Below, in pieces: positions 7,920-18,044 of a DNA stretch of 64,000 nucleotides. The position numbers and the translations under genes are program-made. The first letter of the stretch is position 1, and each line of letters begins with the position of its first letter. A model generated the notes under the pieces. The model did not search any database and was not told where the DNA came from. It saw nothing but the letters and a program-made list of their open reading frames with translations. Source of the stretch: Halarcobacter mediterraneus (GTDB taxonomy: Bacteria; Campylobacterota; Campylobacteria; Campylobacterales; Arcobacteraceae); assembly GCF_004116625.1 (NCBI RefSeq), contig NZ_NXIE01000002.1, positions 496,001 through 560,000 of the forward strand, written 5' to 3'.

Positions 7920-9941
7920 TTGACTACAAAAGCATCAAAAACTTTAAAAAACCTTGTATTACTTCTTTTTATATTTATAATAGGAATTATTTTACTTATT
8001 AGTTTACACTTTTTCTTTCTAAAACTAATTGATAATTTAGATAAAAGAACAGAAAACCTAAAAGCTAAAATGCAAATTGGTCAATTTATCGTAAATGATT
8101 TATATAAAATTCGTTCTGACTTTTATGAGTTAGCTACAACTGTGACTAATGAAAAAGGAAGAAAACTTCTTAACAATAAAATTAATGAAAATATAAAAGA
8201 ATTAAAACATAGTTTGAATATTTTGGAAAAGGGTGGTACCTTAAAAAAAACAATAAAACTAAATATTGTTGGTCACAGTGACACAATAAAAACTATTAAT
8301 TATATAAAAGCTTCCGATGATATCTCTTTAGAAGTGATTGACTTAGCACCTAAGTTAATCCAACTACAAAAAATGTTAGAAAACCTAAATGAATTATTAA
8401 AAAAACAATCTCTATATAGAGACACTTTAGATTCAAAAAATTTTATGCAATTAAATAAAGAAATTAAAAGATTTTATAAAAGTACTCCTTCATTTTTCAA
8501 CAGAATAACAGAAAACACAAATAGACTTTTATATGAAGGTAACATAAAACTCGCACAACTAGAAGAAGAGATAATAAAACAAAAAAAACAATATACAAGA
8601 TTAGAATTTATTTTGATTTTAACAATTGTATTAGTTGTGATTTTTTTAGTAATATTAATAGCTATTCAAATCAATAGAAACGCAAAAAAATTAGAAAGAC
8701 AAGAACAATCAACAAGGGGAATATTAGATGCACAACAAAGTATTGTTGTTGTTAGTAATGGTGATTATATGATTGATGCGAATCAAGCCCTAATGGACTT
8801 CTTTGATGGTTATGATTCTTTTGAAGATTTTAAAAGAGACCATATCTGTATTTGTGATTTTTTTATAGATTTAGAAGATGAAGAATATATTATAGATAAA
8901 GATTATGAGGGAGATATGTGGTTTGAATATATTCTTGAAAATCCAAATAAACTTCATAAAGTAGCTATGTATAAAGGTCGAGTTTTAAACTACTTTACAA
9001 TTGAAGCTACAAAAGAAATCCTTGATAAAAATAGTTTTATTGTTATTATTGTTTTAAATAATATTACAAAAGAGATTCAAACTCAAAAACAATTAAAAAA
9101 ATTAAATGATAATTTAGAAGATATTGTAAATGAAAAAACAAAAGAGTTACAAGATTTAAATGAAAATTTAGAGATTAAAATCAAAGAAGAAGTAGAAAAA
9201 AATAGAGAAAAAGATAAGGCAATAATTCAACAAGGAAGGTATGCTGCACTAGGGGAAATGATAGGAAATATTGCCCATCAATGGAGACAACCGTTATCTG
9301 CAATTCTTTCAACAACAACTTCAATGCAACTACAAATGCAATTAAATATTGCTACAAAAGAGGATATTAATAAGACCTTGGAATCTATAGTAAAATATGT
9401 AAAATTTTTAAATCAAACAATTGAAGACTTTAGAAACTTTTTTAGAAAAGATAAAGAACTTGTAATATTCAATATTTTAGATGTTATGAATAATTCTTTA
9501 TCAATAACAAGTGCTGTTTATAAAAACTCTCAAATAAAAGTACTTTTTGATATACCCAAAAAAGAGTTTACAACAAAAGGTTTCGAAAGTGAATTATCCC
9601 AAGTATTTTTAAATATTTTAAATAATGCAAAAGATATTTTAAGAGAAAAAGATTTAAAAGAAAAATATGTATTAATAAAAATTTATGAACACAACAATAC
9701 AAATGTTATAAAAATTTATGATAATGCAGGAGGCGTTCCTTCAGGAATAAAAGATAAAATCTTTGATCCATACTTCACCACAAAGCACAAATCACAAGGT
9801 ACAGGAATAGGTCTTTATATGAGTAAAGATATAATCGAAAAACATATGAATGGTTCATTAACCGTAACAAATAGTGACTTTTTTGTAGAAGAAAAACACT
9901 TTTTTGGAGCTTGTTTTAAAATAGAATTACCCAAACTTTAG
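7920..9941 (+). CDS. Membrane sensor histidine kinase
   Basis: A 673-residue sensor kinase. Transmembrane helices lie at about 11-34 and 226-249, enclosing a helical periplasmic domain. A PAS-like region follows (about 262-380), then a coiled coil (about 385-440). The phospho-acceptor is His453 in NIAHQWRQPLSAI. The ATPase domain shows ILNNAKD (N box), DNAGGVP (G1) and GTGIGLYMS (G2). The start is TTG after GGATTTT. It follows a periplasmic binding protein by 9 bp, a likely input partner. No response regulator gene is adjacent. Confidence 0.88.
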   Translation: MTTKASKTLKNLVLLLFIFIIGIILLISLHFFFLKLIDNLDKRTENLKAKMQIGQFIVNDLYKIRSDFYELATTVTNEKGRKLLNNKINENIKELKHSLNILEKGGTLKKTIKLNIVGHSDTIKTINYIKASDDISLEVIDLAPKLIQLQKMLENLNELLKKQSLYRDTLDSKNFMQLNKEIKRFYKSTPSFFNRITENTNRLLYEGNIKLAQLEEEIIKQKKQYTRLEFILILTIVLVVIFLVILIAIQINRNAKKLERQEQSTRGILDAQQSIVVVSNGDYMIDANQALMDFFDGYDSFEDFKRDHICICDFFIDLEDEEYIIDKDYEGDMWFEYILENPNKLHKVAMYKGRVLNYFTIEATKEILDKNSFIVIIVLNNITKEIQTQKQLKKLNDNLEDIVNEKTKELQDLNENLEIKIKEEVEKNREKDKAIIQQGRYAALGEMIGNIAHQWRQPLSAILSTTTSMQLQMQLNIATKEDINKTLESIVKYVKFLNQTIEDFRNFFRKDKELVIFNILDVMNNSLSITSAVYKNSQIKVLFDIPKKEFTTKGFESELSQVFLNILNNAKDILREKDLKEKYVLIKIYEHNNTNVIKIYDNAGGVPSGIKDKIFDPYFTTKHKSQGTGIGLYMSKDIIEKHMNGSLTVTNSDFFVEEKHFFGACFKIELPKL

Positions 9942-9952
9942 TTTACATTAGG

Positions 9953-9958
9953 TATAAT
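9953..9958 (+). promoter_or_regulatory. Probable -10 element of ilvC
   Basis: TATAAT lies 27 bp before the ilvC start codon, with AGAGGAA as Shine-Dalgarno between them. No good -35 is visible, which is usual for sigma-70 promoters in Campylobacterota. Confidence 0.45.
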
Positions 9959-9973
9959 CCTGAAAATTTTTAA

Positions 9974-11008
<1,035 letters not shown>

Positions 11009-11015
11009 TCTAACT

Positions 11016-11045
11016 AAAAGTAAGAGATAATTTTCTCTTACTTTT
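11016..11045 (+). terminator. Terminator after ilvC
   Basis: A perfect 12-bp stem (AAAAGTAAGAGA and its complement) with a 6-base loop, ending in a T-rich stretch. It begins 8 bp after the ilvC stop. Confidence 0.85.
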
Positions 11046-11055
11046 CTTCTGTTTT

Positions 11056-12144
11056 ATGGCTAAAAGAAAAACTCGAAAACGAACAACAAAAAGAAAACCT
11101 TTAAAAAATCAAAATATTAATTTTAAAATAATTAATATATTATTAGTAATAATTGTTATCTTAATATTAGCAATTGCTGTATTACTATATATGGTTGATT
11201 TAAAACACTCTTCAAAAGAAGATGCAAAAAATAAAATTGAAAAACAAATAACAAATATAGAAAAAACAAGTAAAGAAAAAATAGACTCTTATGTAAAAGA
11301 AGTCAAAGTAAAAAAAGATGAATTTGAAGAATATACACAAGATTTATATAAAGAATATATTCAAGAAAAAGAAGAAAAAATTATAACAAAACCTACTAAA
11401 GAAGAATTAATAATAAAACAAGCAAAAAAAGATAAAGAAAAAAAACAGAAAACAAAATTTCATAAAGTTCTTCCTTTTGAAACACAAAAACCTAAACTTG
11501 CTATTATAATTGATGATGTAACAACTCAATATCAAATAAATAAAATCAATAAAATAGGCTATAAAACAAACTTATCAATTCTACCTCCTACTTCTAGAAA
11601 TGGTAGTACTACGCAGATGACAAAAAATCTACCTTTTTATATGATTCATTTTCCAATGGAAGCAAAATATTTTCATGGAGAAGAACAAGGAACCTTACAT
11701 ATAAAAGACTCTTATGAAAAAATAGAAAAAAGAGTAGCTCAAATTAGAGACTGGTATCCAAATGCAAGATTTACTAATAATCATACTGGAAGTAAATTTA
11801 CTGAAAATAAAGAAGCAATGGATAAATTCTTTAAAGCGATAAAGAAGTATAATTTTGTTTTTTTAGATAGTAGAACAACAAGTAAGAGCGTTGGAAAAGA
11901 AATGGCAAGAAAATACCATATTCCTTATCTTGCAAGAAATGTATTTTTAGACAATGAACAAAATTTTGGCTATATCCAGAAACAACTAAAACAAGCAATC
12001 CGAATTGCAAAAAAAAGAGGATATGCTATTGCCATAGGACATCCTCATAATATAACAATAGAAGTACTTAAAGAGTCAAAACACTTACTAAAAGACCTTG
12101 AACTTATTTATGTAAATCAAGTAAGTCTACTTAAAAGCCAATAA
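11056..12144 (+). CDS. Divergent polysaccharide deacetylase family protein
   Basis: A 362-residue protein anchored by one transmembrane helix (about 26-46) after a basic N-terminus. A charged coiled coil follows (about 55-135), then a divergent polysaccharide deacetylase (YibQ/DUF610 type) NodB-like fold starting KLAIIIDDVTTQYQ. Later motifs are TNNHTGSKFT, FLDSRTTS and AIGHPHNIT. The catalytic domain should face the periplasm. The role of the family is unclear; an envelope-glycan function is inferred. It overlaps the end of the opposing receiver gene by 18 bp. Confidence 0.8.
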   Translation: MAKRKTRKRTTKRKPLKNQNINFKIINILLVIIVILILAIAVLLYMVDLKHSSKEDAKNKIEKQITNIEKTSKEKIDSYVKEVKVKKDEFEEYTQDLYKEYIQEKEEKIITKPTKEELIIKQAKKDKEKKQKTKFHKVLPFETQKPKLAIIIDDVTTQYQINKINKIGYKTNLSILPPTSRNGSTTQMTKNLPFYMIHFPMEAKYFHGEEQGTLHIKDSYEKIEKRVAQIRDWYPNARFTNNHTGSKFTENKEAMDKFFKAIKKYNFVFLDSRTTSKSVGKEMARKYHIPYLARNVFLDNEQNFGYIQKQLKQAIRIAKKRGYAIAIGHPHNITIEVLKESKHLLKDLELIYVNQVSLLKSQ

Positions 12145-12495
12145 AATATTTATTCTTAACTCCTCTTTATTAACTGGTTTTACTAAAAAAGCACTAGGAT
12201 TGTAAGGAACTGCTTTTTTTAAAGTTTTAATATCTGTAAAGGAAGAGGTTAGGATAAAAGGTACTTTTTTTATCTTATTAATCTCTTCTAGAAAATTCTT
12301 ATTTTCTTTATTATTTTCAAGATTAATATTAAGTAACATTAAATCAGGCAAATATTTTTTGAAACTATTTTTTATATCTTTATAATTTGTTTCAATAGAA
12401 GAAACAATATAACCTATTCTCTCTAAGTACTTTTTTAATTCCAAAGCAAGAATTATTTCATCTTCTATAATTATAATTTTCTTTTTTTCTACCAC
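12127..12495 (-). CDS. Stand-alone receiver domain lacking the phospho-acceptor aspartate
   Basis: A 122-residue CheY-like domain. The acidic pair Glu11-Asp12 and the conserved Lys (FLVKPVNKEEL) are present. The position of the phosphorylated Asp, by alignment with the neighbouring regulator (LMDIHL), is Asn56 (LLNINL), so normal phosphorylation is not expected. It has no output domain. It is last in a leftward cluster of histidine kinase, OmpR-type regulator, acyltransferase and this gene, with 15 bp between it and the acyltransferase. It may be a decoy or ligand-free binding module, or a decaying duplicate. Confidence 0.8.
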   Translation of the reverse strand: MVEKKKIIIIEDEIILALELKKYLERIGYIVSSIETNYKDIKNSFKKYLPDLMLLNINLENNKENKNFLEEINKIKKVPFILTSSFTDIKTLKKAVPYNPSAFLVKPVNKEELRINILLAFK

Positions 12496-12510
12496 TTTAA
12501 TCTACCTTTA

Positions 12511-13275
12511 TTATGATAAAATACTCTTTTTTGAGAAATCAGAAACTGATATAGGATCATAAGAAATAACAGAAAATGGTTCCTTGATTTTTCCATATGA
12601 AGGTATTTCTTTTATAAGTTCAAAATTACCAAGTTTCTTATAAAGTTTAAAATCACTTGTTTTTATAGCAGAAAGAATAAACTCTATATTATTATGAAAG
12701 AAAACTTCATATACCCCTCTTAGAAGGTATTTAAACTCTAGATTTAAACCTTTTCTTTTACTATCTACAACTAATTTAGAGATTTCTCCCATACTTGAAT
12801 AAATATTTTTTAGATATTGTAAATCAATTTTATCTTCTGTAGGTAATTTATTCTCTTCTGTTCCAATAATAAGTCTTATTGAACCAGTAGCTTTAGAATT
12901 ATCACTTTTATAATATATTATTGCTGAATGAGTATCATAATTATCAAAGCTCAGACCATCTATAGTATCAGGGAACTCTTTGCTATAGCCATATTTAGCA
13001 TATATATCACTTCTTAATTTAAAAACATCAATTAACTCTTCAGCAGTTTTTACCAAATATAGATTTTTGGTATTATTTTCCCAGTTAATTTTTTTATTAA
13101 AAGTAATAGTTTCTTCTATAATTTTTTCTAATTCTATTCTTTTTTTAAAAATTTCTAGAACTTTTTTTTGTTCTTCATAAAAACTTTCTGGTAAATATTC
13201 TACTCTATCTTGTAAATCTTTTTTAACAAGTTCTTCTAATTGGTATAGGGAAGTGTTTTTATTGATATTAAACAT
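12511..13275 (-). CDS. GNAT-fold acyltransferase resembling LuxI/FeeM N-acyl amino acid synthases
   Basis: A 254-residue protein. Residues about 73-225 follow the autoinducer-synthase pattern: Arg88 (FKLRSDIY), the acidic motif DNYD at 111-114, Arg134 in GSIRLI, and Glu164-Ile-Ser-Lys167 in the place of LuxI's E-x-S-R. In that family these residues bind the S-adenosylmethionine or amino-acid side and the acyl carrier. Residues 1-70 are a helical extension absent from LuxI. It sits between two response regulators downstream of a histidine kinase, which fits a signalling role. The product cannot be predicted; FeeM-like acyl-amino-acid synthesis is the main alternative to a homoserine lactone. 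Confidence 0.6.
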   Translation of the reverse strand: MFNINKNTSLYQLEELVKKDLQDRVEYLPESFYEEQKKVLEIFKKRIELEKIIEETITFNKKINWENNTKNLYLVKTAEELIDVFKLRSDIYAKYGYSKEFPDTIDGLSFDNYDTHSAIIYYKSDNSKATGSIRLIIGTEENKLPTEDKIDLQYLKNIYSSMGEISKLVVDSKRKGLNLEFKYLLRGVYEVFFHNNIEFILSAIKTSDFKLYKKLGNFELIKEIPSYGKIKEPFSVISYDPISVSDFSKKSILS

Positions 13276-13284
13276 TCTATGTCC

Positions 13285-13308
13285 TTTTTTAGAACAGATT
13301 CTAAAAAA
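13285..13308 (-). promoter_or_regulatory. Perfect hairpin abutting the Shine-Dalgarno of the acyltransferase gene
   Basis: TTTTTTAGAA and TTCTAAAAAA form a 10-bp stem with a 4-base loop. In the leftward mRNA the 3' arm runs directly into GGAC, the ribosome binding site, so the hairpin could limit translation. It lacks the following U-run of a terminator. Confidence 0.4.
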
Positions 13309-13310
13309 GA

Positions 13311-13333
13311 TACGTCACAGCTAACGTTACGTA
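13311..13333. promoter_or_regulatory. GC-containing inverted repeat upstream of the acyltransferase gene
   Basis: TACGTCAC, 7 bases, then GTTACGTA: arms matching at 7 of 8 positions, centred 47 bp before the acyltransferase start. It is unlike the surrounding AT-rich DNA and has the size of a dimeric regulator site such as a lux box. No binding protein can be named. Confidence 0.4.
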
Positions 13334-13353
13334 AAATGTTTATTTATTTTTAT

Positions 13354-14040
13354 TTAAAGAAGAGGAGAGAGTTTATATCCTACAGTAGGGATTGTTTCAA
13401 TTATTTTATATTCTAATTTAATTCTTAAACGATGAACTAAAGTTCTTATTGCTCCATCTGAAACAGGTTCATCAGTCCAAATTAGATATTCAATTTCACG
13501 AAAAGAGACAACAGAGCCTTTTGCTTCAACTAATATAGTTAATAGTTTTCTTTCATTAAGACTTAACTTTATAGGCATATTTTTATAAAATAAAATTTCA
13601 TTACAAACATCATAAAAATAATCAAATCCTAAAGGAGTACAATTTTTATCAACTGTAAACTTATTAAACCTATTAATTTTAAACATTGCTAACATAATAG
13701 TTGACTTTAACTCTTCCCTATTAAAAGGTTTAAGTAAATAACTAATAGGATTAGTTTGTATAGCTCTATTAACAGTTTTTTCATCATAGTATGCAGTTAA
13801 GTAAATTACTGGTATATTTTTTATTTTTTGCATATCTTCCACAATACAAATACCATCTTTACTATTTTCTAAATGTATATCCATTAAAATAATATCTGGG
13901 GTAAACTTTCGAATGAAAGATAAAGTCTCATCATAGTTTACAGTTATTCCAATTACATCAAATCCAAACTTTATTAAAGAATTCTTTATATCTAAAGCAA
14001 CTAATATTTCATCTTCAACAATTAAAATTTTAGTTTTCAT
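13354..14040 (-). CDS. OmpR-type response regulator
   Basis: A 228-residue DNA-binding regulator. The receiver domain (1 to about 120) has the acidic pair Glu9-Asp10, phospho-acceptor Asp54 (ILMDIHLEN), Thr in YLTAYYD and Lys in LLKPFNREEL. Residues about 135-228 form a winged helix ending DGAIRTLVHRLRIKLEYKIIETIPTVGYKL, the usual OmpR/PhoB recognition region. Its start overlaps the end of the upstream histidine kinase by 11 bp, so the two form a cognate pair. Likely targets include the following acyltransferase gene. Confidence 0.9.
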   Translation of the reverse strand: MKTKILIVEDEILVALDIKNSLIKFGFDVIGITVNYDETLSFIRKFTPDIILMDIHLENSKDGICIVEDMQKIKNIPVIYLTAYYDEKTVNRAIQTNPISYLLKPFNREELKSTIMLAMFKINRFNKFTVDKNCTPLGFDYFYDVCNEILFYKNMPIKLSLNERKLLTILVEAKGSVVSFREIEYLIWTDEPVSDGAIRTLVHRLRIKLEYKIIETIPTVGYKLSPLL

Positions 14041-15871
14041 TTCCTGCTTTCCATTCTATAATATTTTTAACACCATTACTTGAATAAGTTTCAATTTCGC
14101 CTTTTAGCTGTCTTTTTGCTAAATTCTCAACAATAATCAAACCTAAAGAGTTTGACTTAGACTCAAAACCAACTCCTTCATCAGCAACTATTAACTTATA
14201 AACTCCATTATTTTTTTCTAAACTAATAAAAACTTTTCCTTTCTTTTGCTTTGGATATGCATATTTAAATGTATTTGTAATTAATTCATTTAAAATTAAA
14301 CCACAATACATTGCCTGTTCTATTCTTAGTTGTGCTTTTATATCTAAATCTATTATAATCTCTTTATTGTAACTACATTGAATCTCTTCACAAATAAGTT
14401 TAAAATAGTGACTTGTATTTACAAAGGTCATATCATTTTGAGTATATAGAAGTTCATGTAAATAACTCATAGCACTAATTCTATTTTGAATAGTAATTAA
14501 AATATCATTTAACTTTTCATTCTTTATTTCATCATTTTGTAATCTTATTAAAGAAACAATTGTTTGCATATTATTCTTAACTCTATGGTTTAATTCTTTT
14601 AATAATAACTCTCTTTCCTCTAATGCATAATTAAGATTTTTTGTTTTTTCAAAAACTTGTTTTTCTAAACGCTCTTTTTCATTCTCTTTTTGAAGAATCA
14701 AAGTTTTATTAATACTATCATTTTCTTCTTGTAGGATTTTAATTCTATTAGAAAGAGCTATTGACAATATTATTGCTTCTGTTACTATTGAAACCTCTGC
14801 GAAATAAGGAATATATTTATAAATATTAAAATACCCTATACTTGCCATAATCATTAAAGAACCAGAGAAAAAGAAAATTACCCAACCTATAAATATATAT
14901 TTAGCTTGTTTATTCTTTTTAAATAATGCATATATTGTTACATACATCAAATAAGTCAATATTATAATTGTAATATGGTTACGATATTTTGCTAATTCTT
15001 CAATATTTAACAATATTAGCACATTTATAGGAACAAGTAATATTAAAATATTTAAAATCTTATTGTGTATAGGATATTGCTCTAATTTCAAAAAGGATTT
15101 TGTAAATAAGGCTAAAGTAAAAATAGGTAAAACTACTACTAAAGGGGCATAATTAAAAATATCAAAAAGAAACTCTTTTTCATAAAAATAAATATTTCCA
15201 ATTCCAACAAAAACCAACTGATGAAAAACAATAGCAAAAATATATAAAACATAATAAAAATAACTAATATCTTTCGTAAAAAAGAATATAAATAAGTTAT
15301 AAATCAATAATACAAACATTGCACCAAAAAATAGTGCTAACATAAACTGGTGAGAAACTTCTTTTTCATAAAACTTATGAATATCCCACAATTTTAAACC
15401 AACTATTAAAGTTGTTATCTCACTATTAACATTCATAAAATATGTTTTTGTTTCATTTGGTTTTAATTCTATTAAAAAATATGGATTTACAGTTTTTCTA
15501 TTATCTCTAATAAAAAATAGGCCTTCTTGTTTCATCTTATAATTATTATCAGGGTCAAAAAATTGTACACTTGTTGTTAAACAATTATCATATTCAATTA
15601 TAAATATTTTTTTCTTATTTGTTTTATTTGATAAAGAAAATTTCAACCACAAATCAAAATTTGGGTTATACCCATAAGATAAAATACTTTTAGTATTAGA
15701 TTCAAATTTTTTATTTTTAACCTCTTCAAAAGATAAAGTCTTTGTTTTATCTAAAAAGATTTCAGACTTAGAAAGTAAATCTATCTTTGTGGTATTATTA
15801 TTTACTAAAATATTTGCATTTAAAAAAATTATATTAACACATAGAATAAGAAATATTTTTAGTATGCTCAA
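14030..15871 (-). CDS. 7TM-DISM sensor histidine kinase with HisKA_2 domain
   Basis: A 613-residue membrane kinase. A signal or first helix (1-19) precedes a periplasmic jelly-roll domain (7TMR-DISMED2 type, about 25-170). Seven transmembrane helices follow (about 175-375), then a coiled coil. The HisKA_2 segment ELNHRVKNNMQTIVSLIRLQ contains phospho-acceptor His429. The ATPase domain shows LNELITNTFKYAYP (N box) and VADEGVGF (G1). Such 7TM-DISM proteins usually sense small molecules or carbohydrates. It is the head of the kinase, regulator, acyltransferase, receiver cluster. Confidence 0.9.
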   Translation of the reverse strand: MSILKIFLILCVNIIFLNANILVNNNTTKIDLLSKSEIFLDKTKTLSFEEVKNKKFESNTKSILSYGYNPNFDLWLKFSLSNKTNKKKIFIIEYDNCLTTSVQFFDPDNNYKMKQEGLFFIRDNRKTVNPYFLIELKPNETKTYFMNVNSEITTLIVGLKLWDIHKFYEKEVSHQFMLALFFGAMFVLLIYNLFIFFFTKDISYFYYVLYIFAIVFHQLVFVGIGNIYFYEKEFLFDIFNYAPLVVVLPIFTLALFTKSFLKLEQYPIHNKILNILILLVPINVLILLNIEELAKYRNHITIIILTYLMYVTIYALFKKNKQAKYIFIGWVIFFFSGSLMIMASIGYFNIYKYIPYFAEVSIVTEAIILSIALSNRIKILQEENDSINKTLILQKENEKERLEKQVFEKTKNLNYALEERELLLKELNHRVKNNMQTIVSLIRLQNDEIKNEKLNDILITIQNRISAMSYLHELLYTQNDMTFVNTSHYFKLICEEIQCSYNKEIIIDLDIKAQLRIEQAMYCGLILNELITNTFKYAYPKQKKGKVFISLEKNNGVYKLIVADEGVGFESKSNSLGLIIVENLAKRQLKGEIETYSSNGVKNIIEWKAGNEN

Positions 15872-15995
15872 ACTTTAGCCTTATAAGTTTTTATTATTAT
15901 ATTATTTAGTGTTTTAGTTACAACTTATAACTTTTTTTATTACTAATAAAGTTATTTCTTAATATAATTCATTATATTATTTTATAGGTCTATTT

Positions 15996-16766
15996 ATGAT
16001 TAGAAAAATTGATTTTGAAATTAAAGAACTAAATTTAATGAAAAAATACCCAAAAGAACTATTTTATATAGGAAATACACAGTTATTAAAAAAACAAAAA
16101 GTTTCTATAGTAGGAAGTCGTCGTCCAAGTCAATACTCTCAAAGGTTTACTCATTTACTTTCTCAAGGCTTAAGTCAAAGAGACATTACTGTTATTAGTG
16201 GAGCAGCTATTGGTGTAGACTCTATTGCTCATAAAAGTGCAAAAACTGAAAATACTATAGCAGTAGTTGCAAATGGCTTAGATATTAGATACCCTGCAAT
16301 AAATGAAAAACTTATTAAAGAAATCGAAAAAAGAGGTTTAATGCTAAGTGCCTACAAACAAGGAGAAAAAGCCAGAAACTACACTTTTGTTTTAAGAAAT
16401 GAAATAGTTGTTGCATTAGGAGAAATTTTAATAGTAACCCATGCAGATGAAAAAAGTGGAACACTTAGTTCAATAAACTATGCTTTAGAGATGGGAAAAA
16501 AAGTTTATACTATTCCTCAAAGATTAGATGAAAGTAAAGGTATTTTAAACTATTTAAAAAAAGGTTTAATAACTCCAATTTATAATCTTGAAGAATTTCT
16601 AAATACTTTTGGAGATAAAAAAGAAACTACAAATGAACTAGAGTTATATTTAAAAAGTTTTCCTAGCTATGAAGAAGCCGTAAAAAAATATTCAAATAAA
16701 ATTTTAGAACTTGAGCTTGAGGGTAAAATTATAATAGAAAATGGTCATATAAAACCACTTTCATAA
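15996..16766 (+). CDS. dprA: DNA processing protein DprA
   Basis: Binds incoming single-stranded DNA and loads RecA during transformation. The Rossmann-like core shows VSIVGSRRPSQYSQRF, VISGAAIGVDSIAHKSA and VVANGLDIRYP, then 'GTLSSINYALEMGKKVYTIPQ'. The 256 residues match the short campylobacterial form, lacking the N-terminal SAM-like region of longer homologues. Its presence suggests at least part of a natural competence pathway. The gene is divergent from the upstream kinase and stands alone. Confidence 0.92.
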   Translation: MIRKIDFEIKELNLMKKYPKELFYIGNTQLLKKQKVSIVGSRRPSQYSQRFTHLLSQGLSQRDITVISGAAIGVDSIAHKSAKTENTIAVVANGLDIRYPAINEKLIKEIEKRGLMLSAYKQGEKARNYTFVLRNEIVVALGEILIVTHADEKSGTLSSINYALEMGKKVYTIPQRLDESKGILNYLKKGLITPIYNLEEFLNTFGDKKETTNELELYLKSFPSYEEAVKKYSNKILELELEGKIIIENGHIKPLS

Positions 16767-16770
16767 TTTC

Positions 16771-17955
16771 TTACCTACAAAGCTTTTTTGTCTTAGCAAA
16801 TCTTAAAATCAAATATCCAATAACACCAGAAAGAAAAGAACCAATTAAAATACCTAACTTATCTGTATAGAAAAAAACATCTGTTTCATTATAAGCTAAG
16901 GAATTAATAAATAAACTCATAGTAAAACCTATTCCTGTTAGTACAGCAACTCCATAAATCTGCATCCATGTTGTACACTTAGGTAGACTTGCAAGTTTGT
17001 ATTTAACAGCTAAATAAGTAAAAAGAAATACTCCAACTTGTTTTCCTATAAAAAGTCCTAAAATAACTCCCATAGAAACTCCTGTGGAAATTTTACTAAA
17101 AGACATGTCACTTAAATCTATTCCTGCATTTACAAAAGCAAATAAAGGCAAAATATAAAAGGCTACCCAATAATGAATATGATGTTCTAAAGATTTTGCA
17201 GGAGAAACTCTTTTTCTCTTCTCATTTATTGCATTTAAAGGAATTGTAAATGCAACAATAATTCCAGCCAATGTTGCATGAACTCCAGATTTTAAAACAA
17301 ATATCCAAAGAAGAAAACCAACAATTGCATAAAAGCCTAATTTTGTCACATGAAACCTATTAAAAATCACTAAAAATAAAATACATATTGCAGCAAGAGA
17401 TATTGCATGAAAAGATAAGTCAGAAGTGTAAAAAATTGCTATTATTAATATTGCTCCTAAATCATCAAATATAGCAAGAGCCATTAAAAATATTTTCAAA
17501 GATACAGGAACTCGCTTTCCAAGTAAAGAAAGAATACCTAAAGCAAAAGCAATATCAGTAGCTGTTGGAATTGCCCAACCCCTTAAAGCAAAATCATCTC
17601 CATAATTAAACATAATAAAAATTGTTGCAGGAACAACCATTCCTCCAAGGGCAGCAATTGCAGGGAGAGCTATTTTTGAAGCAGAGGACAAATGCCCTGC
17701 TAAGAGTTCTCTTTTTATTTCTAGGCCAATCAATAAAAAGAAAATTGCCATTAAGCCATCATTTATCCATAAAATCAAAGGCTTATCAATATCTAATATA
17801 TCTCCCACTTTAAAAGTAATTGGAGTATGTAAAAATGTAGTATAAAAACCTGAAAAATCAGAGTTTCTTAAAATTAAAGCAAAAATTGTAACAAATATTA
17901 AAATTAATCCTGATGTGGATTCACTTTTCATAAACTTTTTAACAAGTATTTTCAT
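16771..17955 (-). CDS. nhaA: Na+/H+ antiporter NhaA
   Basis: Electrogenic antiporter exporting Na+ for H+ in the inner membrane, important for pH and salt tolerance. Its 394 residues with about 12 hydrophobic segments match the family. Ion-binding Asp164-Asp165 lie in MALAIFDDLGAIL, and Asp134 in IPTATDIAFALG. The N-terminal helix has the usual STSGLILI pattern. It converges with dprA, the stop codons being 4 bp apart, and is transcribed alone. Confidence 0.96.
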   Translation of the reverse strand: MKILVKKFMKSESTSGLILIFVTIFALILRNSDFSGFYTTFLHTPITFKVGDILDIDKPLILWINDGLMAIFFLLIGLEIKRELLAGHLSSASKIALPAIAALGGMVVPATIFIMFNYGDDFALRGWAIPTATDIAFALGILSLLGKRVPVSLKIFLMALAIFDDLGAILIIAIFYTSDLSFHAISLAAICILFLVIFNRFHVTKLGFYAIVGFLLWIFVLKSGVHATLAGIIVAFTIPLNAINEKRKRVSPAKSLEHHIHYWVAFYILPLFAFVNAGIDLSDMSFSKISTGVSMGVILGLFIGKQVGVFLFTYLAVKYKLASLPKCTTWMQIYGVAVLTGIGFTMSLFINSLAYNETDVFFYTDKLGILIGSFLSGVIGYLILRFAKTKKLCR

Positions 17956-18044
17956 AACTTTACCTTTATATACAAAGATTGCATAATGAATATTTTATTA
18001 TTAAAAACTTTATAGAAGATTAAAATTATAATTTTGTATAAGTA

